Assembly (NCBI GenBank): GCA_036873755.1
Contig: JAVTVY010037073.1
Location: 62,001-126,000 of the forward strand
DNA: 64,000 nt
Source of the DNA: Hanleya hanleyi
Taxonomy: Eukaryota; Mollusca; Polyplacophora; Lepidopleurida; Hanleyidae
Direction: 5' to 3'
Part shown: one piece after another, positions 10,378 to 21,275 of the stretch
Layout of the letters: the number at the start of each line of letters is the position of its first letter
Position numbering within the stretch: the first letter of the stretch is position 1
Program-made: the position numbers and the translations under genes
The notes under the pieces: model-generated
The model's database searches: none
Told to the model about the DNA's origin: nothing
What the model saw: only the letters and a program-made list of their open reading frames with translations

Positions 10378-10792
10378 GGCTGAGATGAGCTAAGAAGGTT
10401 GAAGGATCTACTGTGATAACGTGTCAACCTGGAAGAAGAAAACAAATGCATTTGAGATACATGTTATATTTATTGTGGTAAATATAACTGTAACATTATG
10501 GTGTAACATTTACACGATGCCATTTATTCGTTAATGTTGAGATATAGACTACAATACATGTACCTGTAATCCGTATATAATTCTGGGTTAACTTGAAATG
10601 TTATTTGGTGAGAACCTACTCTGCACAGAATTCTATATAACGGTATTATTTTGACAGTGAGTAATGTACATGTATATCTATTTTTGCTGAAATGATAAGC
10701 GTAATGTAACTTTCTGCTGTTTCGAAGTTCGAGATTTGTTGTTTTTGTGGTTTATTGTCGCCGTGGAAGGCTGACAATTAAGCAGAGGGTAG
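10378..10792 (+). other. 3' non-coding region and polypurine tract of the LTR element
   Basis: About 415 bp without a coding frame or env-like sequence, AT-rich with several ACATGTA motifs. The bases just before the 3' LTR, AAGCAGAGGGTAG (10780-10792), are purine-rich and sit where the plus-strand primer (polypurine tract) belongs. Confidence 0.7.
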
Positions 10793-12454
10793 TGAGACGA
10801 CCAGCTTATGCTGTACTGTTTTCTTCTACTGAGAGTTCTATTGAGATCGTTTTTCCAGTACAGAAGCATAACATGTAAATGTGTTATCGATGGCCTAATT
10901 TTCGTTTATGCCTGTAAAACGCTCACCTGATCAATTCAGAGTACTTTTAACAGCTGTTTTCTTGATGGATTGTATCAATGTTTGGTACAGATCATTGGCA
11001 TTTGCTGACAGGTGATGACATAATTCTTTTATGGAGTTATAGCCGTTTTTATGCATCTTTGCTGACAAGTTCTGGACGATGTCCGCCATGTTGTTTCATG
11101 ATGACACATCTAGACAGATTCGTATCTTGCTATAACTATTTATTGTCGCTGTTAGTAATAACTAACGATCTGATTATTCTCAGAGGCATAATAGTTACTT
11201 ATTCTCTTGGAATTAATGACTGTAAAATGTTTAATAAGCCGTAGAGTGAACTCTTATGGGTGGCTGTACAGTGTTTTGGTAGTTGGGAAAGTTCCCGATA
11301 GGTGGAGTTGTACCGACTGACCGCACGAGCGGGAGAGTATAAATACGACGACAAGACGATTTGAGAGCAGACAGCCTTTGGCTTTCTCACTGATGACAGA
11401 TTGCTCTAAGCTTTCTCACTGAGAAGACCTGGCAATAAGGTACAATATGGGTTCTTACACTGATGATATAGGACTGAGTGACAAATAAAGAAGCCCTACC
11501 CCACCACACAGATGTCCCATACATTTTAGAGATGAGCCATAAAAACCCATAACCCGTAACAAACCCATAACCCGTAAGAAACCCGTAACACCCGTAAGAA
11601 ACCTGTAAGAGTTACGGGGTGTTACAGATGTATCTGTCCTATGATGACTATTAGAGATGAATAATCCTAACCCGTAATACCCGTAAGAAGTTACGGGCTG
11701 GTACGGATGTGTGCAACTGATGTTTTGAGTGCTTATAGATGAATAAACCCAGAACCCATAAAAACCCATAACAAGTCTATAACCCGTAATACCCGTAAGA
11801 AGTTACGGGGTATTACTCTGATGTTGTACCTGTGTTACACACGTATCTAGTGAGTAAGCATACCCATAACAAACCCGTAATACCCGTAAGCAGTTACGGG
11901 GTATTACAGTAATAAAACCCATAACACATGTATGCTGTTACAGGTTATTTACACTGAAGTGGTGTTATTCTGAAGTGTATACAGAGATGATGGGTGACCT
12001 GTAACCACCTATAACTACCCATAACCCATCCATGAGAGTTCATGTGTTATATATTACATGTATACACAGAGGTTACTTGACCAGGTTAATGCAAGTGTTT
12101 GCATCACGTTTCATCACACCACGTCACGTTATACAATATATATCGTGTTTTTTTATGGCGAATAAAACCATACCTCTATTATGTTGAAACTTGAACACGG
12201 TGTTAACTTCATCTATGCAGTTTAAGTTCAACCTATCCTATCCTATGAGTTCAGATATCTCTCTATATCTGTGGTGTCAAAATCCTAGACGTTATATCGA
12301 AGTATCGTACTGACAAGTACCGAGATGTACCAAGAAGTACCGAGATGTCCGAGAAGTGTATAATTAACCGCTATCCTGACCGGTACACGTTCTGAGCATC
12401 ACTATAGTGTATTTCAATTACATTATATGGTGGCCAGAGTGTGTGATCGTTACA
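10793..12454 (+). repeat. 3' long terminal repeat (1662 bp)
   Basis: Matches 2766-4395 from TGAGACGACC to TGATCGTTACA. It is 32 bp longer, mainly because the ACCCGTAA block at 11550-11615 has an extra repeat unit. TATAAATA is at 11338-11345 and AATAAA at 11484-11489. The LTR-LTR differences could date the insertion. Confidence 0.95.
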
Positions 12455-12829
12455 ATATTTTTACAGACTGTTCTTTTGTGTTAAATGCCGTCATTTTCAT
12501 CTGATGACGATACAGCTCACCAGTCACCAGTGTACGAGTTGTCACAGCGACACAGCTCAATATACGAGTTATCAGAGCATTACCATTATAGCTCTCTAGA
12601 TTTGTATCTAATATCGCTTATGCCGCTTATGCTAGGGGCTGTGTGGTCATGTCATACAAGTTGCCACATGAACAGGTACAATAAAAGCGTACCTGACATA
12701 CAACACATATCATTAATCGTTAGATTCTTGGTATGTGCTTTAGAATAGGTTAACCAGAAAACTATACTGTGAAGCAATGTGGCTCTGTCAGTATGACGGC
12801 ACCTCTTCCCTCTTCCCTTATATGTGTTG
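12455..12829 (+). repeat. Extra 375-bp diverged Penelope-like tail next to the LTR insertion
   Basis: The first four bases are the right target duplication ATAT. The rest resembles 870-1200 and 31660-31980 (CATCTGATGACGATACAGCTC, GGTACAATAAAAGCGTACCTGA, CTTCCCTTATATGTGTTGTAAT). Copy B has nothing here: its sequence goes straight from GGAACATC to TTGATGTCTTGCTGG at about 33530. So copy A gained this block besides the LTR element, or copy B lost it. Confidence 0.6.
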
Positions 12830-13015
12830 TAATGATGTCTTGCTGCCATCAATGATGACCGCTTCTCTCTCGCAGGAAACTAGCCTGGTATGATGTATAC
12901 TATGATTTACTCTTTTAATTTGGTGCTAATGCTATTTTATGAATTAGGTCTTTCAACTATGGACGCGGAAATTCTTTAATGTACGACGGCTGAATAATGA
13001 ATGACGGACTAGACG
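12830..13015 (+). repeat. Penelope-like 3' tail, right part
   Basis: GATGTCTTGCTGCC, then GCAGGAAACTAGCCTGGTATG, AATTTGGTGCTAATGC, GACGCGGAAATTCTTTAATG and GACGGACTAGACGC. These match 33530-33715, 39170-39365 and 40875-41060. It is the continuation of 2620-2765, separated by the LTR insertion. Confidence 0.75.
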
Positions 13016-14040
13016 CTTTTATATTGACTTGATACAAGACTGATAATTGCCAAGTTTGTTTTTGTAATATAGACAAGGTAACCTCGCTTCGAATCACCTG
13101 GACCGGTGTAGTTGTGATGTCAACACTTCCAGTATGATTAGAATCGTACTTCTGATCATTTGGCATGGTATCTAGACGGTCATTGTCATTATCACTGTCA
13201 ACGTCTATATCGTCGCCACATTCTGAACCTCAGTTATTAGCTACCTCGTCAAGGAGAGTCAAGAAGCGGTTTGAGGTTTTCTCGTTCCCTTTTGTGGATT
13301 TTTTTTGTCTCAGGACTGATACCAATTGCATTTTTTTATGGGTTTGCCATCAGGTTCTACACGTTTCCAGAGGTCTTCTTTCTCACCCTAAAACTCTCAA
13401 TCCGACAGATATTTTTGAGAGTTTCTGTATAAATATCTTCACGAACATTTGCGAGGGTAGCAGTAGGAGTATCTAAAGAATCATTTTCCTCGTAGCTATT
13501 CTGTAGGTTGCATCCTGAATTTCGGATTGGAAGGACATGTCCATTTCATATGATCTTCTGCTCCACAAGTATAACATGTTTTGACCTGACCTCCAACTAA
13601 ACAGGAAGCCTAAAGCCTCCAATTACCTTGGAGAAAGGAAGAGTTCGTTTGATCTTCGACATCCAACTTCTTCGAACTCCTTATATCGAAAGAACAGAAC
13701 ACGTCTTCTATGTCATGAACATCATCATGTCTCCAATACATTTCGCATTTCTGAAAACTAAACCGGTGCTCTCATTTTCACAAGTAATTTGCTTGGCTCC
13801 ATGTATTCAAAACGAGCAAACTGACCTTTAAAATCTACACCGTCTAATATCAAAACTTCTTCAACTCTACCGTGCTACCGTGACGTTCCACGAGGTCTTT
13901 GATACCTGTACTTGACCTTCAAGGACGTCTCGTCCCGATCCAATAGACTCATTCAAAACGTGATATATATCAATCGGCTTAACATCCTGTAAGCCTGTAA
14001 GTTTTAGGATCAGTGGTCTATCAAACCTTTTGAACGCCAT
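13016..14040 (-). pseudogene. LINE ORF1 (gag-like), copy A
   Basis: A minus-strand start at 14040-14038 gives 'MAFKRFDRPLILKLTG' followed by 'VKPIDIYHVLNESIG', an ORF1 N-terminus. The middle is broken by frame changes. The part matching the zinc knuckle of copy B (34205-34250) is deleted here near 13530. The C-terminal part (about 13240-13090) is Asp/Ser-rich. The element is oriented like its endonuclease and RT parts at 1-1900, from which it is now separated by the LTR retrotransposon. Confidence 0.65.
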
Positions 14041-14400
14041 AATGAAAAAAAAAAAAAAATGAAAAAAAAAACACCAACTCCCACTAGGAAGCCTCACTAC
14101 AAAGAGTGAGTAGCACACACATTACTAGAGTGCTCTCCCAAAGAGCAGGTATCAACCACCCTACGGAGGGAGCTTCACTCTAAAGAGTATGTGTATATCC
14201 TCTGTGGAGCCTCACTTCAATCAGTGTTACTGACAAATATAACCTCTCCCCAAGAGAGCCTCAGGTCTAGGCATGACAGCCTTGTGTACAAGGCTAAGGA
14301 ATGGGTGCCTCGGCGACGCCGAAGAACAAAATTGCACCTAAGGTATAGGACTTTAACACAGATCAAGACTTTCAATATAGGCTTGTTATAACATGTACCT
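14041..14400 (-). other. Probable 5' leader of LINE copy A
   Basis: Upstream of the ORF1 start on the minus strand: A-rich runs at 14044-14070, then short repeated phrases (GCCTCACT.., CAAAGAGAGC). It aligns with 34780-35000 of copy B. Where the element ends and the flank begins is not clear. Confidence 0.4.
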
Positions 14401-15585
14401 AACCTATCTTGAAATACACAGACTAAAATTTGCGAATCAAACTTAAGCCAAACCGAAAGAAAAACGAACCTCGAACTGAACCAACTAGAAAATATCTACA
14501 CTAACAGAATATGAACTATTTAGAGTGGGCAAACAAAGACAGAGAGAGACTCCCAATCTGACTACATCCGGGCTCCGCAATCGAAATAAAGAGAGGAAGC
14601 AAAATAAAGGATGAGTTGATAATGACCGAGACGTTTATTGAAAATGTTTGAGGGAAGGAAAGAGTGACGCCGAACGAAACAAATTAATAATTTGTACTTT
14701 AACGTAGATGGAAAAATTTTGAAGAATAATAATAACAGACAAAATACGATATTAGATAGAAAGTTGGAAAGAATTGAATCATTAAATAATATAGCAAAAT
14801 CTACTTACAGAAAGTTGATAACAGAAACGGTCTGAGCGCTCATTATATCGGCCCGACAATAGACCCTATTAACCTTGCATTTAAAACCCAGAAATAAAAC
14901 CTACACCCCACAAAAGCTCAGGGAAAAGTATGGATAAGTGGTTATTACACGGTTTAACAATGTCAGACACATAGTAACAGATGCATCTGTAGCATGAATG
15001 TTTGGATCATCATATCAAATTTACTGATATAACAAAAGCTAATCAGATTCAAATAGTTATCAAGGCAGAAAGTGGTAAATTTAGCGCGTATGGAATGAGG
15101 TAGGCCCGTGTAACACTTGGCAATCCAGCTTTCTCTAGCAAAACTGAAAGTAGAATGATGGGAAGCTCTACATCACTCCTGTATTCGAGCTTTCCATCTC
15201 GCAAAATTGAAAGTAGAAAGACGAATAGCTCGACACCACTCTCGTACTCCAACTTTCCAAAATAAATTTATGACATAGGATTACGAGAGCGATACTTTGT
15301 TAAAGTTACACTGATCGATGTAGCGTTGAACAAGCCGACGGAATGGAGCGGTACAAAAGTTGCCCAACTGGCAATACAAGCAAGGGAGAAACAGGTATAT
15401 CATAAAGCCTTTTTGCCTCACAAAAGTTATTGTAACAGATGTAAATTAGAGTGATATAAGCTGCATGTATAACAATTATAACTATTAACTATTCAACAGA
15501 TGGAACGTATAATGAAGGAATAAGACTCATGACTTTGGTTATGGTTTCACAAACTCATATGTGTTTAAGCTTCAGTTCTGGAAGG
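14401..15585. other. Duplicated flank downstream of the HYKK last exon, copy A
   Basis: No gene is seen. The stretch is colinear with 35040-36276 of copy B. It contains a two-copy tandem repeat of about 62 bp (about 15129-15189 and 15190-15252; AAAACTGAAAGTAGAA / AAAATTGAAAGTAGAA). Copy B has the same two units at about 35760-35884. Confidence 0.6.
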
Positions 15586-16062
15586 TTAAAATGCAACAAC
15601 TGATTACTCATAACACGCAATCACGGCCTCCCATCTTCTAAGCATATCCTCTTTCGGTGTTTTTCCAGAATCGTCTTAAACATTCCCAGCCTCGTTTTGA
15701 GGTTACGTTTATATAATCATTCCCCGGATGCAATGAATATGTATATGCTCCCATTACTAATGATTGGGCTAAACGAGTGGCAGCGCATTCTCTCACAACG
15801 CTCATCTCTTTCTCGTTCAAGGTCATGTGATTGAGATACCCGGCTAGCACGTGACCGCCGGCGTCCAATAGGTCGTCTTCTCTACTCTCAATCATCATGT
15901 AACATACTAATATGCCGACTTCGAAGACGTAGTAGGACACGGCCGTGTCTCCAAAGTCTACAATTCCGCTGGCGTAATGGTTATTCCCGTTTTCTGATTC
16001 CTTTCCCGTTGTAGCGCGTTCTTCGAATATATTGTGTTCACTGAAATCACCATGGACAACGC
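15586..16062 (-). pseudogene. Duplicated last exon of hydroxylysine kinase, frameshifted
   Basis: The minus-strand sequence is nearly identical to the real last HYKK exon at 36277-36752. It has the same splice acceptor (TTCATTTTCTAG before 16062) and the kinase motifs 'VVHGDFSEHN' and 'IVDFGDTAVSYYVFEVG'. It is 477 bp against 476 bp: a T-run at about 15660-15664 has five T instead of four. The frameshift replaces the last residues and ends translation early at 15640-15638. No other HYKK exon lies upstream within 5 kb, so this is a pseudoexon from the segmental duplication. Confidence 0.88.
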
Positions 16063-16129
16063 CTAGAAAATGAAGCATAAAATCATACATGATACAAAGA
16101 TACTTCTTTAGCTTTCCAGATTTTTGAAA

Positions 16130-16620
16130 AATTGTTAGGTTATTTTCGTATGCCTGATCTAACTAGAAAATATCACGAGGTGTACCTCAAGGACCGGTAC
16201 TAGGACCAATATTATTTAATATTCATATTAAGGATAGCTGCCCCCTAAGAGGCAGTTTTTGCACCCCCGTGAAAATATGTCTTCTGTGTCAATAAATATA
16301 CAAGATAACAATAATATACTATATATTTTATGACTGCCTACACCGTAGGGATTCCAACTATATGATTTGTATAACCGATGATTCTCACCTGAGCCAGTAT
16401 TTTCTTAACTCAAATATATAATATGTATATAATCTTGCTCATATTAAATGTTTCCTAGCCAATTTCTGTAGATTGGGGTTACCATTTTGTTTGTATACAA
16501 TGTATAAAATACCCTGTTCTCTTGTAAGATCTGAAGATGTCATTGACAAACTACAAACTTCTGAAATGGCAATGAAATTGAATTAAAAATTGGACCTATT
16601 ATTGAAAAATAATCTAAGTC
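16130..16620 (+). pseudogene. LINE reverse transcriptase shred
   Basis: Plus-strand 'GVPQGPVLGPILFNIHIKD' (about 16163-16225) is the conserved GVPQGS.LGPLLF.IYI motif of CR1-like LINE RTs. Further on, 'ITDDSHLS' (about 16375) could be a degraded YADD block and 'EDVIDKLQTSEM' (about 16530) the following helix. The first 80 bp match copy B (36790-36910), and then the two copies differ. The motif is clear; the continuation is uncertain. Confidence 0.5.
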
Positions 16621-16775
16621 CAATCCGTGTCAAAAATGATCAAAGTCCACAAACTCCGTGTCCTTCCGTGTCAACACGGAGAAAACTCCGTGGGGATATA
16701 TTCAGCTAACACGGAAATTTTGCAGTTCCGTGTTGTTCCGTGTAAATTCCGTGTAGATCCGTGTGAATACGGAGA
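16620..16775. repeat. Cluster of CCGTGT/ACACGG motifs
   Basis: Within about 155 bp, CCGTG(T) or its complement occurs roughly ten times (for example ACTCCGTGTCCTTCCGTGTC, AACACGGAGAAAACTCCGTG), giving several small hairpins. No coding frame is seen. Confidence 0.7.
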
Positions 16776-17275
16776 TTTGAGCTAAGGGAAACCTTGAAAT
16801 CAAATGTGGCGAGTCATACTGAAATAGACTACAATGACGCGAGCGTGACATCGACTCGCCAAGCACATCGCAGACGACAAGACAGTGATCCAACACTTAC
16901 AACAGTGCACCGATGAACGAAGCTATGACTACAGTGATATTTTATGACAGAAGATGATGTCATATTTGCAACTAGAAGAGCTAATCACGTGTAGATGGGT
17001 ACGATAGAAATTAGATGTAAACGAACCGCCTGGACGATGATGTTGAAAACTAGGGTCTCCATAGGTCTTCGATTCTCAAATCGGGACTGCATTTGGATCA
17101 ATTCATCATATTTCAAGGTTGTATTTTGCTTCACCATTCTCATCAAATAAAATTAGTATATTACTTTCATGATATATATTATATGATTAAAATTTCATCT
17201 GCTTCTATCTTCTCGACTCTCATTTTCTACGTGGAAGAACCCCGCCCAGGTTGAAGATGATCGGCCTATTCCATG
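16776..17275. other. No feature recognised
   Basis: About 500 bp with no convincing frame, RNA gene or known repeat motif. Confidence 0.4.
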
Positions 17276-17440
17276 TACACGCTTAAAACTAAAGTGTTGA
17301 AACTAACTCGTAAAGTGTTGAAATAACCCTTTAAGTGTGTCATCAGGGACAACACTTAAAGAGCAGTCCCTGTGGACACACTTAAAGGGTTATTTAAACA
17401 CTTTACGAGTAAGTTTCAACACTTTAGTTTTAAGCGTGTA
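17276..17440. mobile_element. 165-bp fold-back element, near-perfect palindrome
   Basis: The left arm (TACACGCTTAAAACTAAAGT...) and right arm (...ACTTTAGTTTTAAGCGTGTA) are each about 64 bp and pair almost perfectly around a central loop of about 35 bp (ATCAGGGACAACACTTAAAG...). AAAGTGTTGAAA repeats inside each arm. There is no coding capacity, so this is most likely a MITE or fold-back repeat. No clear target duplication was identified. Confidence 0.85.
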
Positions 17441-17687
17441 GGCCTACTCACCGTCCCGATTATAGCCGTCGATTATCGTTACTGTGTAGAGGGAATGTAC
17501 TTTCCGAATTTTGTGGTACATCGATATCACATTAACCGTGGTAAATAAGGCTACTGTCAAGGAAGAAATATATATCCGGATTTGGGGGAGTCGCTGTACT
17601 AAAATATTCCTTGATACATGTATTATAATCAATGAAAAAAAAGGTTGTTGAATGGGTGAGTTATTTAATAAAAATGTCATTAACCAG

Positions 17688-17812
17688 GTGTTTCCATATT
17701 GGCCTGGTTATAGGTCCTCGGTCAGCCGTATTGGCCCTTGGCCTGCGGCCTCGTGCCAATACGACAGACCTCGGACCTATAACAAGGCCAATATGAAAAC
17801 ACTTGGTTAATA
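17688..17812. mobile_element. 125-bp fold-back element
   Basis: TAACCAGGTGTTTCCATATT...GGTTATAGGTCCTCGG pairs with CCTCGGACCTATAACAAGGC...AAAACACTTGGTTA. The loop is GC-rich (CCTTGGCCTGCGGCCTCG). Arms are about 50 bp with few mismatches. The GC-rich loop recalls the hairpins at 62.4 and 63.1 kb, although the arms differ. Confidence 0.8.
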
Positions 17813-18499
17813 ACATAATATGATGAATCCAAACGGTTGAGTGTTGCAGGGAGAAGCTGAGAGAAAGCTGTTGGATTCCATATGTCAAAAAACTTTATTT
17901 TATATTTTATTGCCTTTGGTCCAAAAATGACATGCACGTACTACCAGTTGAGAAAACGTCATCTCAAGTGCTTTTTCTGCACTACATAGTCGATTTCTGA
18001 CATGAGCCTCCTTTATTGCCGCCAGGTGGCCAACATACAGTAGCGTATACAAATTATATCTACGTCATCAAATATTGCGGTTCCCTACTAGATTCTGATT
18101 GGTCGTAAACATGTCAGGCGGCGTAAATATTACGTAATGGTGGTAGCGGCGTTTTGGTGATGTTGGCGGCTTTTTGATGGCGCGTTGGCGGCGTAATGAT
18201 CTCGTATTTTTCCACTACTTATACATGAGTTTACTGAGATTGTACTTCAGTTGAACGTTAAAGACACGTACACGCAAAAACAGTAATCTCTGCAGAAGTT
18301 TAGTCGGATGGTGTAGCATCGAGAACCCTGTTTGAGTCTTTTAACTTGATTTCAGGGAATTTATAACCAATTTGTATATATTTATTATTCATAAAACGAA
18401 CTTGAAACTATCGCCCCCTACCACCTTGAACCACTACCACACAAAGAACTATTCTATAACACTTGTGCTTATAACAACTTGCTACCTGTAGATTTATTG
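17813..18499. other. No gene; short GGCGGC-rich patch
   Basis: Non-coding by eye. The patch at 18110-18200 repeats GGCGGCGTAA / TGGCGGC several times (a degenerate direct repeat). Confidence 0.4.
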
Positions 18500-19040
18500 A
18501 ATGTTTCAGCACAGGTTTCAGTCAAGTTCAGGTGTTCATTTGGAAGATTCCATTTCACAAGTCGGGTGAGGAAAGGGACGTCTACTTTCATACATGTCAC
18601 AATCGATTAAGACAAACAAATATAAATTACAAACTGGAATTTCTTTCTCAAGTTTACCTGCTGTTTCCTTCGTGAAATTGATTGACAAAGCAACACAAAT
18701 AGACATATATCCACATATGTTCCACATAGATACATGATAGACCACATGAACTCGTCCACTGATATTGGTAGTGATATTTGTTCCGAAATGGAGCATCGTG
18801 CCAATATCAGTGGACCAGTTTTTTCAACAAAGGGGAGAAAGGATGTTAAAGTTACCATAATTTTTCAACCTTTCATTATAATGTTTATTGATAATCAATT
18901 TGAATAGTGCAATAGAATATAAATAAAGTTTTCATAGGCGTGCTCAATGGTTATTTTACGCCCTTGCCCTAAAATATAAACTTTTCCAAACCAACCGTGC
19001 GTAAAATAACCATTGAGCACGCCTATGAAAACACTACTTC
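18500..19040. repeat. Dispersed repeat, copy 1, ending in a 34-bp-arm hairpin
   Basis: Matches 26460-26990 in the same orientation (GGAAGATTCCATTTCACAAG, GAGGAAAGGGACGTCT, TTTCTTTCTCAAGTTTA, AGGGGAGAAAGG). At its end, 18928-19032 is a hairpin with perfect 34-bp arms, starting GTTTTCATAGGCGTGCTCAA. Copy 2 keeps only the right arm cleanly. Confidence 0.8.
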
Positions 19041-19467
19041 TTACATTTAGCATGGGTACCCATTTTGTAACAAACAGTGACATCAATGCAAAAGTCACAT
19101 TTAATGCCCTTGTCGGATTGTTGGCTAATAGCATAATCATAATCACACAGACAGGCTGAAGACATCGCGAACTGTTCTAGACCGTTAACCGGTCTGAGTA
19201 CTCTGATATTCCGATAAGCTTTTTTGGTGCTTCTCGCCTCAACGTTGGTTGTTATCGGTCGCTCATAATTAAGGCACCATATTGGTTATCTCTTCATGAA
19301 CATCGTGGCGAAATATAAGTTGCCCAGCCAGGAAGATATAATGACATTTTTTTGTTGTATCCGAGGGACAGTACAATCGTCATATTGATTTGTTAATAAA
19401 GTAATAGCTTTTGGGGATAATTTCATAAAACAAATTTAAAGGATTTTTATCAATATTTTTTTTTCTC
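19041..19467. other. No feature recognised
   Basis: No coding frame or RNA gene is seen. CCCAGCCAGGAAGATAT at about 19322 is partly inverted at 20925-20943 (ATCTTCCTGGCTGGG), which may mark the ends of a larger decayed element. Confidence 0.3.
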
Positions 19468-19985
19468 TGGAAGATGTGTCAGAAGAGTTGGTACTCAACT
19501 AAGAATTTTTAAAAAAAAATTTCCTTGTCCCCTGTGAGCGTTTTTAAGCCTTTTTGGCAGCTCTATAGCTCCCAGTCAGATATGAATATTTGTGGAATGA
19601 AAGCGAGGCCGCCAATCTGTGACGTCACAGACGCGAGAGCTCGCTAATGACAGGTAGCAATTTAGTATGGATTACATACTGAGAGAGATTTCTTTTAGTG
19701 GCATTTAGAAGTTGGGAAGTAGATAAATAAACAAATTGCTTATGGATAACAACTTCTAGTTTATTCGGGACGACGTTATGATACAGGTATCGTTCTCAAG
19801 TCAATGCCATCAATAAATCTGACGTCACAAGGTCGCCTAAGCTCATTAACGGGTTAACTGGCGGAAATTGAGCTACAGGTCTTTAATTAAAAAGGCTTAA
19901 ATACGCCCACAGGGGGCAAGGAAAATTTTTTTAAAAAAATTCTTAGATAAGTACTAACTCTTCTGACACACATTCCAGATAAAAA
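19468..19985. mobile_element. About 520-bp element with long terminal inverted repeats
   Basis: The left end (GGAAGATGTGTCAGAAGAGT..., CCTTGTCCCCTGTGAGCG) is inverted at the right end (CGCCCACAGGGGGCAAGG..., ACTCTTCTGACACACATTCC). Inner parts also pair: TGACGTCACAGACGCGAGAG against CTGACGTCACAAGGTCGCC. No ORF is present, consistent with a MITE. Arm mismatches suggest it is old. Confidence 0.75.
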
Positions 19986-21275
19986 TGCTCTAACGAGGTC
20001 ATCAAAGAAGAGATGTGGTACAGATATTATGAATACTATTTTGTAAAAACTTAGTCGTAACATATCTCGCTAGTAATATCAGCACCACTTTTGATGAAAA
20101 TATAAATAACAAAATAAAACGTAGACTGTAGTCCTCTCCCCCTAAGTGTTATCATCAGATCGCTCAGGAGGTATGGGACCCTATTAAACAAACTCAACAT
20201 GGCTAACGTAGATAGTACAAACTAAGGTAGCTATATGTGTCATAGCTATAAGAAGTACGATAATACGAGTTTATCTTGGATACTAATGTATCGCATCATG
20301 CAGGCATTATTCTTAAATACCAGAACAGGTTTACGATTTGATACGACTCGAATTTTACAAAATATTATTCAACTTCTCATATTAAAAACAATTATTATCC
20401 GCCCTGGAAACAAAAGTATTCCGCGTATCATCCTAACATAGAATTCCCAATTTAACTGTTGTTATGTTCGTCGTGTTTACTAAGCGAAAGCCACAATAAT
20501 TAGCAAGAGAGAAGCGAATATGTTAACAGGGTTGTCATTTGCGACGCTATATTGTTATCCATGCGCAGTGCAAAACGGCAGGTAACAAGACCCGGGTCGA
20601 GTCCTCGCTTGTATCTTCCTCGCCTGGCGCTCGGTAGATTGATCAAGGACTGGTTGGTCCGGGGTCGGAACAATGTGACTGGGACGTTATATGAATGAAA
20701 AGTTGTTGAAAGTGATATTAAAATCCTACTCACTCACTTAACCATGATCAGTGCAGTATTGATGGACAAAGTCAAATTTTAGCCATTACGTGTACCATCA
20801 CCAGCGAACTATATAACAGAAAGGTTAATTTCGGTCAGGAAGCGAGTTTTCAGTAATGTCGAGCCAACACAAACCCGACGATTCCACTGTCGGTCGGTTA
20901 CAACAACAAACTCTCATATTATCTTCCTGGCTGGGAAGTTGAGAATGCGCTGTGCTGTTCATGTAAAGATTAACAATATGGCGCCAGTGAGGATTATGAG
21001 CGGCCGGTAACAGCCAACGTCGAAGCAGGAAGTACCATAAAGCTTGTCGGTATGTCCGAGCATTCGGACCGCGTAACGGTCTAGAAAGGTTCGTAAAGTC
21101 TCCAGCCTGTCTCCAGGTTCATCATAGCAATCGTGTTTCACTAACCAACATGTGTCATTGAGCGACCGTAGTTGGATATCTGAAAGCCAACAATCTGATA
21201 ATCGGGGTCAATGTTAAGACAAAAATCCAACATTGGTAATGGCGAGCGGAAACCACCAAAATCTGGCTTATTTTG
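19986..21275. other. Intergenic region downstream of the GPCR gene
   Basis: No convincing gene. Several tandem stop codons occur in all frames. I see no clear polyadenylation signal on the minus strand close to the GPCR stop. Confidence 0.4.

Larger units (their letters stand above)
2766..12454 (+). mobile_element. Ty3/gypsy LTR retrotransposon (9.7 kb)
   Basis: A complete LTR retrotransposon: two direct LTRs (2766-4395 and 10793-12454) with TG...CA ends, a 4-bp ATAT target duplication, a primer binding site, gag and pol with domain order protease, RT, RNase H, integrase, and a purine-rich tract before the 3' LTR. That order defines Ty3/gypsy (Metaviridae). No envelope-like frame was found. 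Gag has three frame changes and pol has two in-frame stops, so this copy is not autonomous. The LTRs differ by a modest number of substitutions and by repeat-number changes, so the insertion is not brand new. It sits inside copy A of a segmental duplication; copy B lacks it. Confidence 0.96.
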
